A stretch of 64,000 nucleotides of DNA from Sphingobium sp. TKS (GCF_001563265.1 NZ_CP005083.1:3971001-4035000); one strand, 5' to 3'; positions 31,197-41,232 are shown, numbered from the stretch's first letter. Translations and numbers: made by a program. The notes: a model not told the origin generated them from the letters alone.

Positions 31197-31314
31197 GGCA
31201 CAATAAAGAATCCCCAAGGCCCGCAATAAGGCGGACGCGAGGCTCCTTAGTGCGCAACGAAAGAAGGGGCAACCGCCAGTTGGCCTCGGCTGGCCGTAAC
31301 GGCAGATTATGACG

Positions 31315-31938
31315 TCAGCGCGCCAGCGACGCGGCCACCATGCCACGCGCCGCATTGCCGATGAAGAAGCCATTTTCCAGATCATGCGGTCGCAGATCGG
31401 CCTCCACCGCCTCCCCCATTTCGATCAGGCTGCGGCGCAGCACGCCAGGCAGCAGGCCGCGGGAGAGCGGCGGGGTCAGCAGCTTGTCGCCGCGCTCGAC
31501 GAAGAGGGAGGAGAAGCAACCTTCGGTCAGATAACCCTGTTCGTCCTTCATCACCACTTCATAGGTGCCGCCACGCCGCAATGCGTCGTGGTACAGCGCG
31601 CGGTCGGTGGTTTTGTGCATCAGGCGCGGGTCGGCGGCCGGCGCGTTGCGGGGGACGAGCGCCACCTGCATGATCGCCTGCGGCCAAGTGTGATGCTCAC
31701 GCACCTCGATGGCGACCGAACCGCGGCGGGAGACGAGCAGGCGCAGACGGCTGCGTTCGCGCAGGCGGAAGGTCGCGGCTTGCAGCTCATTGCGCACATC
31801 ATGGCGGTCGAAGGCAAAGTCGAGGGCGTCCGCGCTGGCCTTCAGCCGTTCCAGATGCAATTCCAGCAATCTGATGCCATCGACCGGATCGAAGGCCATG
31901 GTTTCCAGCAGATCGAACCGTCCGTCAGCCAATGCCAT
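31315..31938 (-). CDS. pabC: Aminotransferase class IV, probable aminodeoxychorismate lyase
   Basis: A 207-residue PLP enzyme of fold type IV. The catalytic Lys is in RLMHKTTDRALYHDAL (~residue 104), followed by the conserved DEQGYLTEGCFSSLF segment. Directly downstream of pabB, it most likely releases p-aminobenzoate for folate synthesis. The ATG at 31938 has a GCGGGA sequence upstream; the frame extends to a TTG at 32010 that looks less likely. A branched-chain or D-amino acid aminotransferase is the alternative. Confidence 0.85.
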   Translation of the reverse strand: MALADGRFDLLETMAFDPVDGIRLLELHLERLKASADALDFAFDRHDVRNELQAATFRLRERSRLRLLVSRRGSVAIEVREHHTWPQAIMQVALVPRNAPAADPRLMHKTTDRALYHDALRRGGTYEVVMKDEQGYLTEGCFSSLFVERGDKLLTPPLSRGLLPGVLRRSLIEMGEAVEADLRPHDLENGFFIGNAARGMVAASLAR

Positions 31939-32022
31939 GAAAATCCCGCAAACTCCCTGGAGCATTCTGAAATCGGCTGGACCAGCCGACGGCATGCAGA
32001 ATGCGGACAATAAACACGCCCT

Positions 32023-33198
32023 TCAAGCCGGTGTGAGGAAGCGCCCCTTGGCCAGACATTCCGCCCATTCGGACGCGACATCCGAATCCGCGACGATGCC
32101 CGATCCCAGACCCAGGCGCCCCTCCCTGCTGCCTTCTTCAACACAAATGGTGCGGATGGCAACATTGAAGGCAGCATCGCCCGACGGATCGATCCAGCCC
32201 ATCGAGCCGGTATAGACACCGCGCGGGAAGGCTTCGACCGCGTCGATAATCTCCATGGCGCGGACCTTGGGCGCGCCGGTGATCGATCCGCAAGGGAAGA
32301 GGACGCGCAGCACATCGACCGGCGAAAGGCCCGGCAGCAGGCGGGCGCGGACGGTCGACACCATCTGATGGACGGTGGGATAGGTTTCGACCTTGAACAG
32401 GTCGGGCACCGTGACCGTGCCGGCGCGGGAGACGCGCGAAAGATCGTTGCGCAGCAGGTCGACGATCATCAGATTTTCCGCGCGCTGCTTGGCATCCTGT
32501 TCCAGCCAGTGGATGAGGTCTGCGTCGCGGGCGAGATCGGGATCGCGGGGGGCGGTGCCCTTCATCGGGCGGGCGGTCAGTTGGCCCCGCACATTGGTGA
32601 AGAACAGCTCGGGGGAGAAGGAGAGGATGGCGTGATCGCCAGTGCGGAGCACGCCGCCATAGCCCGCCTGCTGGCGTGGGCGGAGCGCGGCGTAGAGCGC
32701 CATGAGATCGCCCGTGAAATGCGCCGCGCAGGGAAAGGTCAGATTGACCTGATAGATGTCGCCGGCACGGATGAAATCCTGAACCTGCGCGAAGGCGGCG
32801 TGATAGGCAGCCTCATCGATGAGCGGCTGGAGCCGGTTGACTCTCGCGGCGGTCGGATCGGGCAGGAGGCCGGGCATGGCCCCGGGTTCGATCAGGCGCA
32901 CGCCTTCGAACAGGCCGAACCAGAGCAGCGGGGTTTTCGGCCGGTCCTCCCTGTGCCGCTCGGCCAGCGGGTGGAGGCGGTTCTCCAGCGCGAGACCCGC
33001 TTCATAGGCGATGAAACCGGCTGCATGCAGTCCGGCCTCCGCCGCTTCGGCCAGGCGATCGAGCGCGGGCTGCACCTCCGTCAGGCGGTGCGCGGCGATG
33101 ACCGACACCGGATCGCGATAGAGGCGCGCGGGCGCAGCACCCCGCGTACGGGCGTCATCGAACAGGACAAAGGTTTCGGTCGGTCCCGGGAGGCGCAT
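32023..33198 (-). CDS. pabB: Aminodeoxychorismate synthase component I
   Basis: A 391-residue chorismate-utilising enzyme making 4-amino-4-deoxychorismate for folate. The chorismate-binding domain has AGDIYQVNLTFPC, the conserved RPMKGTAPR, IVDLLRNDLSRV, and GSITGAPKVRAMEIIDAVE motifs near the C-terminus, with GLGSGIVADSD. The start at 33198 (MRLPGPTETFVLFDD) avoids overlap with the divergent DUF983 gene. pabC follows after 84 bp. Confidence 0.93.
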   Translation of the reverse strand: MRLPGPTETFVLFDDARTRGAAPARLYRDPVSVIAAHRLTEVQPALDRLAEAAEAGLHAAGFIAYEAGLALENRLHPLAERHREDRPKTPLLWFGLFEGVRLIEPGAMPGLLPDPTAARVNRLQPLIDEAAYHAAFAQVQDFIRAGDIYQVNLTFPCAAHFTGDLMALYAALRPRQQAGYGGVLRTGDHAILSFSPELFFTNVRGQLTARPMKGTAPRDPDLARDADLIHWLEQDAKQRAENLMIVDLLRNDLSRVSRAGTVTVPDLFKVETYPTVHQMVSTVRARLLPGLSPVDVLRVLFPCGSITGAPKVRAMEIIDAVEAFPRGVYTGSMGWIDPSGDAAFNVAIRTICVEEGSREGRLGLGSGIVADSDVASEWAECLAKGRFLTPA

Positions 33199-33293
33199 GG
33201 CCGCTCTCTTAACAGGCTTTGCACCGGGCGGAAGCTCTAACAGGGACACCGCATTGTTGCATGGACCGGGCATTGACCATAGGGAAGGACGCC

Positions 33294-33677
33294 ATGACCC
33301 AAGGATTGCCCCGGAATGATGCGGCACGACCGCTGCGGCCAGCGCTGGCGCTTGCCCTGCGGGGCCGCTGCCCGGCCTGCGGCGAAGGCCGGATGTTTGC
33401 GCGCTTCCTGAAGCCCAGTCCGGCCTGCGAGGCTTGCGGCCAGGGCTGGGACCAGTCGCGGGCGGACGATTTCCCGGCCTATATCGTCATATTGCTGCTG
33501 GGGCACTTGCTCGTGCCGCTGATGATAGAGGTGAATGCGGCGCTGGACATTCCGATGGGACTGCAGGCGCTGCTGTGGCCGGCACTCGCGATCCTGCTGG
33601 CGGTGGCGATGATTCAGCCGGCCAAGGCGGCGGTCATCGCCTTCCAATGGAGCCGCCGCATGGACGGCTTCCGCTAA
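33294..33677 (+). CDS. DUF983 family protein with zinc-ribbon and two membrane helices
   Basis: A 127-residue protein. Two CxxC pairs (CPACGEG and CEACGQG, residues ~25-50) form a probable zinc ribbon, followed by two hydrophobic helices. AGGGAAGG lies 6 bases upstream of the ATG at 33294. DUF983 proteins are often near cytochrome oxidase genes; no such genes are here. Function unknown. Confidence 0.85.
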   Translation: MTQGLPRNDAARPLRPALALALRGRCPACGEGRMFARFLKPSPACEACGQGWDQSRADDFPAYIVILLLGHLLVPLMIEVNAALDIPMGLQALLWPALAILLAVAMIQPAKAAVIAFQWSRRMDGFR

Positions 33678-33706
33678 GGCCGCCTCAAAATATCAGCGCG
33701 GCAACA

Positions 33707-34144
33707 TCATTCCGGGCGAATGATGAAATTGCGTTCCATCGCTTCACGCAGGCTTTCATCGATGCTGCGGCGTCCTTCGGAACCATGGGTGACGACCGTG
33801 GTGTCGGCGGTGGCGACACACACGCCCTTCTGAAAGCCCGCCGAGCTGATCGTCCAGCTCGTGCGGCCGATATGGCCGATCGCGCAATGCACTTCAAACG
33901 GATAGGGAAAGTGCGATTCCTCGACGAAATTGAGGTTCACATTGGCGACCAGCCAGCGCACGCCCTGTTCCTGCGGGTGACGGCCCAGATGATGGTGGAA
34001 GCGGATGCGGGCCGTTTCGAAAATCCCGGAGATGGCCACATTGTTGACGTGGCCCATCGTGTCGATGTCCTGGAAGCGGGTGTCGATGCTGGTGACGAAA
34101 CGATAAGCTTCCGGGCGGAGACGCCAGGATTCGGGTTTGGCCAT
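33707..34144 (-). CDS. Acyl-CoA thioesterase (hotdog fold)
   Basis: A 145-residue 4-hydroxybenzoyl-CoA thioesterase family protein. The active-site Asp lies in TRFQDIDTMGHVNNVA (D26-D28 region), the motif shared with YbgC-like and FadM-like enzymes. VNLNFVEESHFPYPFEV continues the hotdog fold. The acyl substrate is unknown. It converges on the DUF983 gene. Confidence 0.88.
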   Translation of the reverse strand: MAKPESWRLRPEAYRFVTSIDTRFQDIDTMGHVNNVAISGIFETARIRFHHHLGRHPQEQGVRWLVANVNLNFVEESHFPYPFEVHCAIGHIGRTSWTISSAGFQKGVCVATADTTVVTHGSEGRRSIDESLREAMERNFIIRPE

Positions 34145-34359
34145 GTCCTGCTTGTCCTATGTCCTGTTTATCCTTTGCTCTTAACCCCTGACGGCCGGGA
34201 TGCAATCTTCGGGTCGAAATTGGTCGGACTGCGACCTTTATGACACAGGCGCGAAGGCCATCGTTCCGAGCCGGTAACGGATCGTTTCCAGGTGCAGCGA
34301 TGGACTTCCGCGCAGGTGCAGCATAGCTTTCGCACCGGATTTTCGCGCACGGGGTATTC

Positions 34360-35592
34360 ATGCAACGCTATAGTCGGATTGCCATTTTCCTGCATTGGGC
34401 GATCGCTGCCCTGCTGGCCTTCCAGATCGCCGTGGGATGGGCGCTGGAAGATCTGGGCGCGCGCGGATTTGCGCTGTTCCAGCTCCACAAGTCGATCGGC
34501 ATTTCGATCCTGCTGCTGACCTTGGCGCGGATCGCCGTACGTTATTGGAAGCCGCGTCCGGCGCCGGCCGAGCGCGGCTGGCAGGGCGCGCTGGCAAAGG
34601 CAGTGCATGCGAGCCTTTACCTGTTCATGCTGGGCGCGCCGCTGACCGGATGGGCGCTGGTGTCGACTGCCAAGGTGAAAGTGCCGACGCTGATCTTCGG
34701 GACCATCCCCCTGCCCCATCTGCCCCTGCCCATGGGGGCGCATGAACTGGCCGAGGGCGGACACAGCCTGATCGCCTGGATCGGCATCGCCTTGTTCGCG
34801 CTGCATGTGGCGGGTGCGCTGCGGCATCATTTCCTGATGGGCGACGGGCTGCTGTGGCGGATGATCCCGGCGCGCTCGCCGGTGTTGCTGGCGGCTTTGC
34901 CCGCACTGATCGCGGTGGGCTTCGTCCTGGGCCGCGTCGTGCTGCCGGAGCCTGCGCCGCAGGTGGCGGTCGCGCCCGTTACGCTGGCTGCGGTCGAGAA
35001 GGAGGCGCCTGCCAATGTCGCTGAGGCGATGGACAATGCGGCCAATGCGGCGGCTCCCGCCGAAGCGGACAATGCGATGGCGGCGGAAGAGCCGGTAGGG
35101 CCGCCGCCTTCCTGGGCGGTGCAGCCGGGCGGCACGATCGGCTTTTCCGTCGGGAACAGCGGCGAGACGATCAGCGGCGGCTTTTCCAAATGGACGGCGA
35201 AGATCGCGATGGATCCGGACCATCCCGATAGCGCCGACATTCGCGTCGAGATCGATCTGGCGAGCGCCAGCGTGGGCGACAGCTATAAGGACGGAATGCT
35301 GGCCGGGGACGAATTTTTCGGCGTGGCGGCCCATCCCAAGGCCGTCTTCACCGCCAAGGGCGCGGAAAAGACGGGGGCGAACAGCTACCGCGCCGCGGGC
35401 ACGCTGACGCTGAAGGGGGTGAGCAAGCCGCAGAGCATCCGCTTCACCCTGTCGGGCACGGGCAAGGCGCGGAAGGTTTCGGGATCGGCCATCATCGCCC
35501 GCGCACCCTTTGGCGTCGGCAATGGCGAGAGCAGCACGGGACTTGATCCCAAGGTGGCGGTCAGCTTCGGCTTCAGTGCGCAGGCGGAATGA
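34360..35592 (+). CDS. Cytochrome b561-YceI fusion protein
   Basis: A 410-residue two-domain protein. Residues 1-190 are a four-helix cytochrome b561 with heme His candidates in IFLHWAIA (12), QLHKSIG (43) and ALHVAGALRHH (~148-155). After an Ala/Glu-rich linker (~200-245), residues ~250-410 form a YceI-like lipocalin domain (IGFSVGNSGETISGGFSKW, ASVGDSYKDGMLAG, ARAPFGVG). The YceI part, which binds isoprenoids such as quinones in relatives, would face the periplasm next to the heme domain. Confidence 0.92.
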   Translation: MQRYSRIAIFLHWAIAALLAFQIAVGWALEDLGARGFALFQLHKSIGISILLLTLARIAVRYWKPRPAPAERGWQGALAKAVHASLYLFMLGAPLTGWALVSTAKVKVPTLIFGTIPLPHLPLPMGAHELAEGGHSLIAWIGIALFALHVAGALRHHFLMGDGLLWRMIPARSPVLLAALPALIAVGFVLGRVVLPEPAPQVAVAPVTLAAVEKEAPANVAEAMDNAANAAAPAEADNAMAAEEPVGPPPSWAVQPGGTIGFSVGNSGETISGGFSKWTAKIAMDPDHPDSADIRVEIDLASASVGDSYKDGMLAGDEFFGVAAHPKAVFTAKGAEKTGANSYRAAGTLTLKGVSKPQSIRFTLSGTGKARKVSGSAIIARAPFGVGNGESSTGLDPKVAVSFGFSAQAE

Positions 35593-35635
35593 CCGGCGGA
35601 TAGATTTACATCCCGACTTCTGCCAAAGCGGCGTC

Positions 35636-36745
35636 ATGGACAGCAAACAGTCGCCAGCCGCGCATATAGAGGACGGGGTCTTCCTGGGCTTCGTCCTCAT
35701 CGTCTCGATCGCCTTCGCTCTGGTGATCGAGCCGTTTTTCGCCGCGATCCTGTGGGGCGTAATCGCCGCCATCCTGTTCGCGCCGGTCAACCAGGCATTG
35801 ATCGGCATGATGCCCCGGCGGCGGAACAGTTCGGCGGCCTTGACGCTGTTGCTGATCATCGCTGTGGTGATCGTGCCGGCCATCATCCTGGCCATGGCGC
35901 TGGTGCAGGAAGCGACGATCTTCACCGCCAGGGTGCAATCGGGGGAGATCAACTTCGCCCGCATGTTCGCGCAGTTCCAGGCGAGCCTGCCCGGTTGGGC
36001 GGCGGCCTTTCTGGAGCGATTGGGCATCACCAATTTCGCCGCCGTGCGCGAGATGCTGAGCGAAGGCATCACCTCCAGCTTCCGCACGGTCGCGACGCAG
36101 GCGCTGCAGATCGGGCAGAGCGCATTCAGCTTCCTGATGGCGCTGGGCGTGATGCTGTACCTCACTTTCTTCCTGTTGCGCGACGGGCCGAAGCTGGCCG
36201 CGATGGTGGACCGGGCTGCACCGATGCGGACCGCCTATCGCCGGGCCTTGATGGAGCAGTTCGTCATCGTCACCCGCGCGACGATCAAGGGCAGCATCGT
36301 CGTCGCCATCGTGCAGGGGGTGATCGGCGGAGTCGTGTTCTGGGCGCTGGGGTTGCCGGGCGCGCTGTTGTGGGGCGTGCTGATGGGGGCATTCTCGCTG
36401 ATCCCGGCGGTTGGGACGGGGCTGATCTGGGTGCCGGTCGCGATCTATCTGTTTGTCACCGGGGCGGTGGTGAAGGGATTGATCCTCGCCTTTTGCGGGA
36501 TGTTCGTGATCGGGATGGTCGACAATATCCTGCGCCCGGTGCTGGTCGGGCGGGATACGCGGATTCCGGATTATGTGGTGCTGATCACGACCTTGGGCGG
36601 GATCGATCTCTTCGGGTTCAACGGCATCGTGATCGGGCCGGTCATCGCGGCGCTGTTCATCGCCACCTGGAATATCGTGACACGAATGCGCAGTGGGGTC
36701 GACGGGCTGGAAGGGCCGCTGACGGAGGAGCCTTCTGGGGGATGA
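35636..36745 (+). CDS. AI-2E family transporter
   Basis: A 369-residue polytopic membrane protein of the PerM/TqsA family with about eight helices. The conserved stretch IKGSIVVAIVQGVIGGVVFW and the later DNILRPVLVGRDTRIPD are typical. Relatives export autoinducer-2 or exchange Na+ for H+, and the substrate cannot be told from sequence. The start at 35636 is chosen from the hydrophobic profile; it lies 43 bp after the b561 gene. Confidence 0.88.
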   Translation: MDSKQSPAAHIEDGVFLGFVLIVSIAFALVIEPFFAAILWGVIAAILFAPVNQALIGMMPRRRNSSAALTLLLIIAVVIVPAIILAMALVQEATIFTARVQSGEINFARMFAQFQASLPGWAAAFLERLGITNFAAVREMLSEGITSSFRTVATQALQIGQSAFSFLMALGVMLYLTFFLLRDGPKLAAMVDRAAPMRTAYRRALMEQFVIVTRATIKGSIVVAIVQGVIGGVVFWALGLPGALLWGVLMGAFSLIPAVGTGLIWVPVAIYLFVTGAVVKGLILAFCGMFVIGMVDNILRPVLVGRDTRIPDYVVLITTLGGIDLFGFNGIVIGPVIAALFIATWNIVTRMRSGVDGLEGPLTEEPSGG

Positions 36746-36753
36746 GCCGCCGT

Positions 36754-36819
36754 ATTCCTGCGAAGGCAGGAACCCAGTGCAGACGTTGCCTTATCCATTG
36801 AGGGCAGAACTGGGCTCCT
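36754..36819. repeat. REP-like palindromic repeat, copy 2 (degenerate)
   Basis: ATTCCTGCGAAGGCAGGAAC followed by CCAGT is the same unit as copy 3. The opposite half survives only as AACTGGGCTCC (36808-36818). It lies between the convergent transporter and ABC-F genes and reaches the ABC-F stop codon. Confidence 0.65.
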
Positions 36820-38692
36820 ATAGCTCTTCCAGCGCCGCGCTGGCTTCCATCCAGACTTCTTCCACCGATTCCAGCTTCTTCTCGACATCCGCGCGCTTTA
36901 CCATGAGCTGCGTCATGGTCATCTTCGCCTCCGCGCCGCTGGCGGATTTGGGATCGAACAGCGCCTGATCGATCCGGCTGCGCTCGGCGTTGAGCGTCGC
37001 CATTTCCTTTTCGGCCTTGCTGAGGGCGTTCTTCGCCGCCTTCTGCTTCTCGCGCCATTCGGCGGCGTTGCGCTTTTCCGCCTTGCGGTCGGCCTTGGGC
37101 GCGTCGCCGCCCCCATTGCTGCCGTTCCCGTCGGCCTTGCGCAGGATGATGTCGGTATAATCCTCCAGACTGCCGTCGAAGGGCTGGGCCGTGCCGCCGT
37201 CGACCAGCACCAGCCGATCGGCCACCAGCTCGATCATGTGGCGGTCGTGGGAAACGATCACCACCGCGCCCGAATAGTCGTTGAGCGCCTGCACCAGCGC
37301 CTCGCGACTGTCGACGTCGAGGTGGTTGGTCGGCTCGTCGAGGATCAGCAGATGGGGCGCGTCGCGGGTGATGAGCGCCAGCGCCAGCCGCGCCCTCTCC
37401 CCGCCTGACATGGAGCCGACCTTCTGCGTGGCGCGCTCGCCGGTGAAGCCGAAGCGGCCGAGCTGGGCGCGGACGGCGGCGGGAGTCGCGCCCTTCATCA
37501 CGCGGCTCATATGTTCGAGCGGCGTGTCAGTGATATCGAGTTCTTCCACCTGATATTGGGTGAAATAGCCGACATTCATCTTGGCCGAGGCGTTCATCGC
37601 GCCTTCCATCGGCTTTAGCTGCGCGGCGATCAGGCGAGCGAGCGTGGTCTTGCCATTGCCGTTGCGGCCGAGCAGCGCCAGCCGATCGTCGGGATCGATG
37701 CGCAGGTTCACCCGGCGCAGGACCGGCGTGTCGTTATAGCCGACCGCCGCCATGTCCATGGTGATCAGCGGCGGGCGCAGTTCGGGCGGGCTGGGGAAAC
37801 CGAAATGCAGCGTCGGGTCTTCGATGGCGGCGGCGATGGGCTGCATCCTCGCCAGCGCCTTGGCGCGCGATTGCGCCTGTTTCGCGGTCGAGGCGCGGGC
37901 CGAGTTGCGGGCGACATAGTCCTGCAACTTCTCCCGTTCCGCCTGCTGCTTGGCGCGGGCGGCTTCCTGCTGGGCGAGCCGTTCGGCGCGCTGACGCTCG
38001 AAAGCGTCGTAGCCGCCGGGGTAGAGCATGATCTTTCCGCCCTCCAGATGGAGGATATAGTCGACCACATTATTGAGCAGATCGCGCTCATGGCTGATGA
38101 CGACCACGGTGCCGCGATAGGCCTTCAGGAAATTTTCCAGCCAGAGCGTCGCTTCAAGGTCGAGATGGTTCGACGGTTCGTCGAGCAGCAGCAGTTCGGG
38201 GTTGGAAAAAAGCAGCGAGGCCAGCGCCACGCGCATCTTCCAGCCGCCCGAATAGCTGTCGAGCGGACGGCCCTGCATTTCCTCGTCAAAGCCGAGGCCG
38301 ACGAGGATGCGCGCTGCGCGGGCGGGCGCGGTATAGGCGTCGATGGCGTTCAGGCGTTCGTAGATATGGCCGAGGCGGTCGGGGTCTTCGGTATGCTCCG
38401 CCTCCGCCATCAGGGCTGCGCGTTCCTTGTCGGCGGCCAACACAGTGTCGAAAGGCGTGGCGGTGCCGGAGGGCGCCTCCTGCGCGATATAGCCAAGGCG
38501 CGTGTCGCGGGGCATGTCGCAACTGCCCTCGTCGGGGTCGAGCTGGCCGATCATCACCTTCATCAGCGTCGATTTGCCCGCGCCGTTGCGGCCGATCAGG
38601 CCCACGCGGCTGCGCGGCGGCAGCGAGGCGCTGGCGCGGTCGAGGATGGTGCGGCCGCCAAGGCGCACGGTGATGCCGTTCAGGGTAAGCAT
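36818..38692 (-). CDS. ABC-F family ATPase
   Basis: A 624-residue soluble protein with two ABC domains and no membrane part. Walker A motifs are GRNGAGKST (~34-42) and GRNGNGKTT (~335). The signatures are SYSGGW (~146) and SMSGGE (~425), and the Walker B ends LLLDEPSNHLDLE and LILDEPTNHLDVD, typical of ABC-F. A charged inter-domain linker (~240-290) and a coiled-coil tail (~520-624) are present. It resembles YheS/Uup-type ribosome-associated factors. Confidence 0.93.
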   Translation of the reverse strand: MLTLNGITVRLGGRTILDRASASLPPRSRVGLIGRNGAGKSTLMKVMIGQLDPDEGSCDMPRDTRLGYIAQEAPSGTATPFDTVLAADKERAALMAEAEHTEDPDRLGHIYERLNAIDAYTAPARAARILVGLGFDEEMQGRPLDSYSGGWKMRVALASLLFSNPELLLLDEPSNHLDLEATLWLENFLKAYRGTVVVISHERDLLNNVVDYILHLEGGKIMLYPGGYDAFERQRAERLAQQEAARAKQQAEREKLQDYVARNSARASTAKQAQSRAKALARMQPIAAAIEDPTLHFGFPSPPELRPPLITMDMAAVGYNDTPVLRRVNLRIDPDDRLALLGRNGNGKTTLARLIAAQLKPMEGAMNASAKMNVGYFTQYQVEELDITDTPLEHMSRVMKGATPAAVRAQLGRFGFTGERATQKVGSMSGGERARLALALITRDAPHLLILDEPTNHLDVDSREALVQALNDYSGAVVIVSHDRHMIELVADRLVLVDGGTAQPFDGSLEDYTDIILRKADGNGSNGGGDAPKADRKAEKRNAAEWREKQKAAKNALSKAEKEMATLNAERSRIDQALFDPKSASGAEAKMTMTQLMVKRADVEKKLESVEEVWMEASAALEEL

Positions 38693-38973
38693 GGCCGCGC
38701 CCTCTAGCAGAGCCGCGCCACGTGGTGAAGGCGCTGGGATGGAGTTTTACAGTCAGCCATGCGCTTGCGAAGTACACAGCGTTGTGGGGAACGCATTTGC
38801 GTGGATGCGGACGGGTGGCGTTGATTTCGCAACAGGAGAATTTTTGCGAAATGGCGTACGGACGGCGCCCGGACGGCGCGGAGCGCAAAGGGTTGACGGT
38901 GGGAAAGAGCCATCGGGGTTATGGCATGGGTTTGGCGGTGTAGGACAGGATTTTGAGCGCCCTCCGATTATCC

Positions 38974-41232
38974 CTACCCCTCCGCATAGAGGGTGAACGT
39001 CCCCCTCAATCCCCCGGCGCTCGACTGGCCGACCCACAGGTCGAACGCGCCCGGCTCCGCGATGATCCTGTTCCCCGCGCCCACAAATTGGAGGTCTGTG
39101 CGGGAGAGGGAGAAGCGGACCGTCCTGCTTTCTCCTGCCCCCAGAGTGACGCGCTCGATGCGCTTCAACTCGCGGATCGGGCGGGTGCGGCTGGCCACCC
39201 GGTCGCGGATATACAGCTGCACGACCTCGCTGCCCTTGCGGGTGCCTTTGTTGGTGAGGCGCGCCGTCACTTCGATGGCACGGTCCCAGCGCAGCGCGCT
39301 GTCGGAGAGCTTCAGATCCTCCAGCACGAAATCGCTGTAACTGAGGCCATGGCCGAAGGGATAGCGCGCGCTGTTGTCGGTGGTGGCGTAGCGCGAGCGA
39401 TATTCGGTGCGGTTGTCGATCACCGGGCGGCCAGTCGATTTGCGATCGTAGAAGAAAGGCTCCTGCCCCGATTCCCACGGGAAGCTGACCGGCAGCTTGG
39501 CCGACGGATTTTCCTTGCCGAAGAGGATGTCGGCAATGGCGTGGCCGGATTCGGAGCCGAGAAACCATGTAGCCAGGATCGCCTGCGCATTGGCGACGCC
39601 ATCATGCAGCGCCAGCGCGCGGCCATGGCGCAGGAGGACGACCACGGGCTTGCCGGTGGCGGCGACGGCATTGGCCAGCGCCTGTTGCACGACGGGGATT
39701 TCGATGGCGGTGCGCGATTGCGCTTCGCCCGACATGTCCTGCGATTCCCCCAAGGCGAGAATGACGATGTCGGCCGCCCTGGCGGTTTCCACCGCCGTGG
39801 CCACGCCGCCGTCGATCGGGGTCAGGATGCCGCTGCCCGGCGCGATCAGCAATTTGCCGGGGTCCGGCATGGCGGCGCGCAGGCCGGTGGCGATGTCGAC
39901 GCCCTTGCCCTTGTCGCCGTAAAAGGCCCAGGGGCCGTAGATGTTCGCCTTGTCCTCGCCAAAGGGGCCGATCAGGGCGATGCTCTGCCCCTTGGCCGGA
40001 TCAAGCGGGAGGACACCGCTATTTTGCAGCAGCACGATCGAACGGGTAGCGGCTTCGCGGGCCAATGCGCGATGGGCCGGGGTGAAGATGCGGGTCTTTT
40101 CCACCTCCTCGTTCAGCGAGCGGTACGGATTTTCGAACAGGCCGATGGCGGTCTTCACATAAAGGATGCGGCGCACGGCGACGTCGACCGTCTCCATCGG
40201 CACGGCGCCGCTTTTCACCAGATCGGGGATGTGGCGGATATAAAGGCCGCTCTGCATCGACATGTCGACGCCCGCGAGAATGGCAAGGCGGGTGGCGTCG
40301 CGCTCATCCTCCGCATAGCCGTGGGCGATGAGTTCCTCGTCAGCCGTATAGTCGGAAAAGACGAAGCCCCGGAACTTCATCTCGCCCCGCAGCGTGTCGG
40401 TCAGGAGATCGCGGTCGGCGGTGGCGGGCACGCCGTTGATCTCGCTGAAGGCCGCCATGGTGGTGAGCGCCCCCGCCGCGAAGGCCGCGCCGAAGGGCGG
40501 AAGATGGGTTTCGCGCAAGGTCTCGTCGCTGATGTCGACGCTGCCATATTCCAGGCCGCCTGAAACAGCGCCATAGGCGGCGAAATGCTTGGGGCAGGCA
40601 AGCAGACTGTCGTCGCGGCGCAGATCGCGCCCCTGAAAACCGCGCACCCGCGCGGCGGCGAACAGGCCGCCAAGATAGACATCCTCCCCCGCCCCTTCGA
40701 CCACGCGCCCCCAGCGTTGATCGCGGGCGACATCGACCATCGGCGCGAAGGTCAGGTGCAGCCCCGATGCGGTGGCCTCGACCGCCATGGCGCGGGCGGT
40801 GCGTTCGGCCAGCGAAGGATCGAAACTGGCCGATTCGCCCAAAGTCACCGGGAAGATCGTCTTGATGCCATGGATCACATCGCCCGCGAACAGCAGCGGA
40901 ATCCGCAAGCGGCTTTGCTTGAGCGCGATGTCCTGGGCGCGGCGGGCGCCAGCTACGCCGATGCCGTTGAACAGGCAGCCGACACGGCCCTTGCGGATTT
41001 CGTCGGCTAGATCCTTTTCATTCTGGATGCCAACCTGCGGATTGGGCGGATTATAGGGGCGGAAACTGTCGGCCAGACAGGTCATCTGGCCCGCCTTTTC
41101 CTCTATCGTCATGCGCGCGATCAGCTCGTCCACGCGCTCCACCTCGCTCGCGGCGAAAGCGCGGCGGGGAAGCGGAAGAGTGAGAAAGCCGGCTAGGGCG
41201 GCGGTCAGAACGGCGCGGCGATCGATGGTCAT
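38974..41232 (-). CDS. bglX: Glycoside hydrolase family 3 beta-glucosidase
   Basis: A 752-residue exported beta-glucosidase or beta-xylosidase. The N-terminus has a twin-arginine-like signal (IDRRAVLTAALAG, cleavage near residue 28). The GH3 barrel contains KHFAAYG (215-221) and the nucleophile Asp294 in GFVFSDYTADEEL. The second sandwich domain and a C-terminal fibronectin III-like domain (residues ~640-752) follow. Upstream is the left border of the tRNA-Tyr island. Confidence 0.93.
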   Translation of the reverse strand: MTIDRRAVLTAALAGFLTLPLPRRAFAASEVERVDELIARMTIEEKAGQMTCLADSFRPYNPPNPQVGIQNEKDLADEIRKGRVGCLFNGIGVAGARRAQDIALKQSRLRIPLLFAGDVIHGIKTIFPVTLGESASFDPSLAERTARAMAVEATASGLHLTFAPMVDVARDQRWGRVVEGAGEDVYLGGLFAAARVRGFQGRDLRRDDSLLACPKHFAAYGAVSGGLEYGSVDISDETLRETHLPPFGAAFAAGALTTMAAFSEINGVPATADRDLLTDTLRGEMKFRGFVFSDYTADEELIAHGYAEDERDATRLAILAGVDMSMQSGLYIRHIPDLVKSGAVPMETVDVAVRRILYVKTAIGLFENPYRSLNEEVEKTRIFTPAHRALAREAATRSIVLLQNSGVLPLDPAKGQSIALIGPFGEDKANIYGPWAFYGDKGKGVDIATGLRAAMPDPGKLLIAPGSGILTPIDGGVATAVETARAADIVILALGESQDMSGEAQSRTAIEIPVVQQALANAVAATGKPVVVLLRHGRALALHDGVANAQAILATWFLGSESGHAIADILFGKENPSAKLPVSFPWESGQEPFFYDRKSTGRPVIDNRTEYRSRYATTDNSARYPFGHGLSYSDFVLEDLKLSDSALRWDRAIEVTARLTNKGTRKGSEVVQLYIRDRVASRTRPIRELKRIERVTLGAGESRTVRFSLSRTDLQFVGAGNRIIAEPGAFDLWVGQSSAGGLRGTFTLYAEG

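Noticed and set aside
32023..33327. An extended PabB start overlapping the DUF983 gene
   Set aside because: The extra 43 residues do not resemble PabB and overlap the DUF983 Shine-Dalgarno and start region; 33198 fits better.
38722..38943. A 73-codon frame between the ABC-F and bglX genes
   Set aside because: No known family, weak start context and odd composition. Kept out as probably non-coding.
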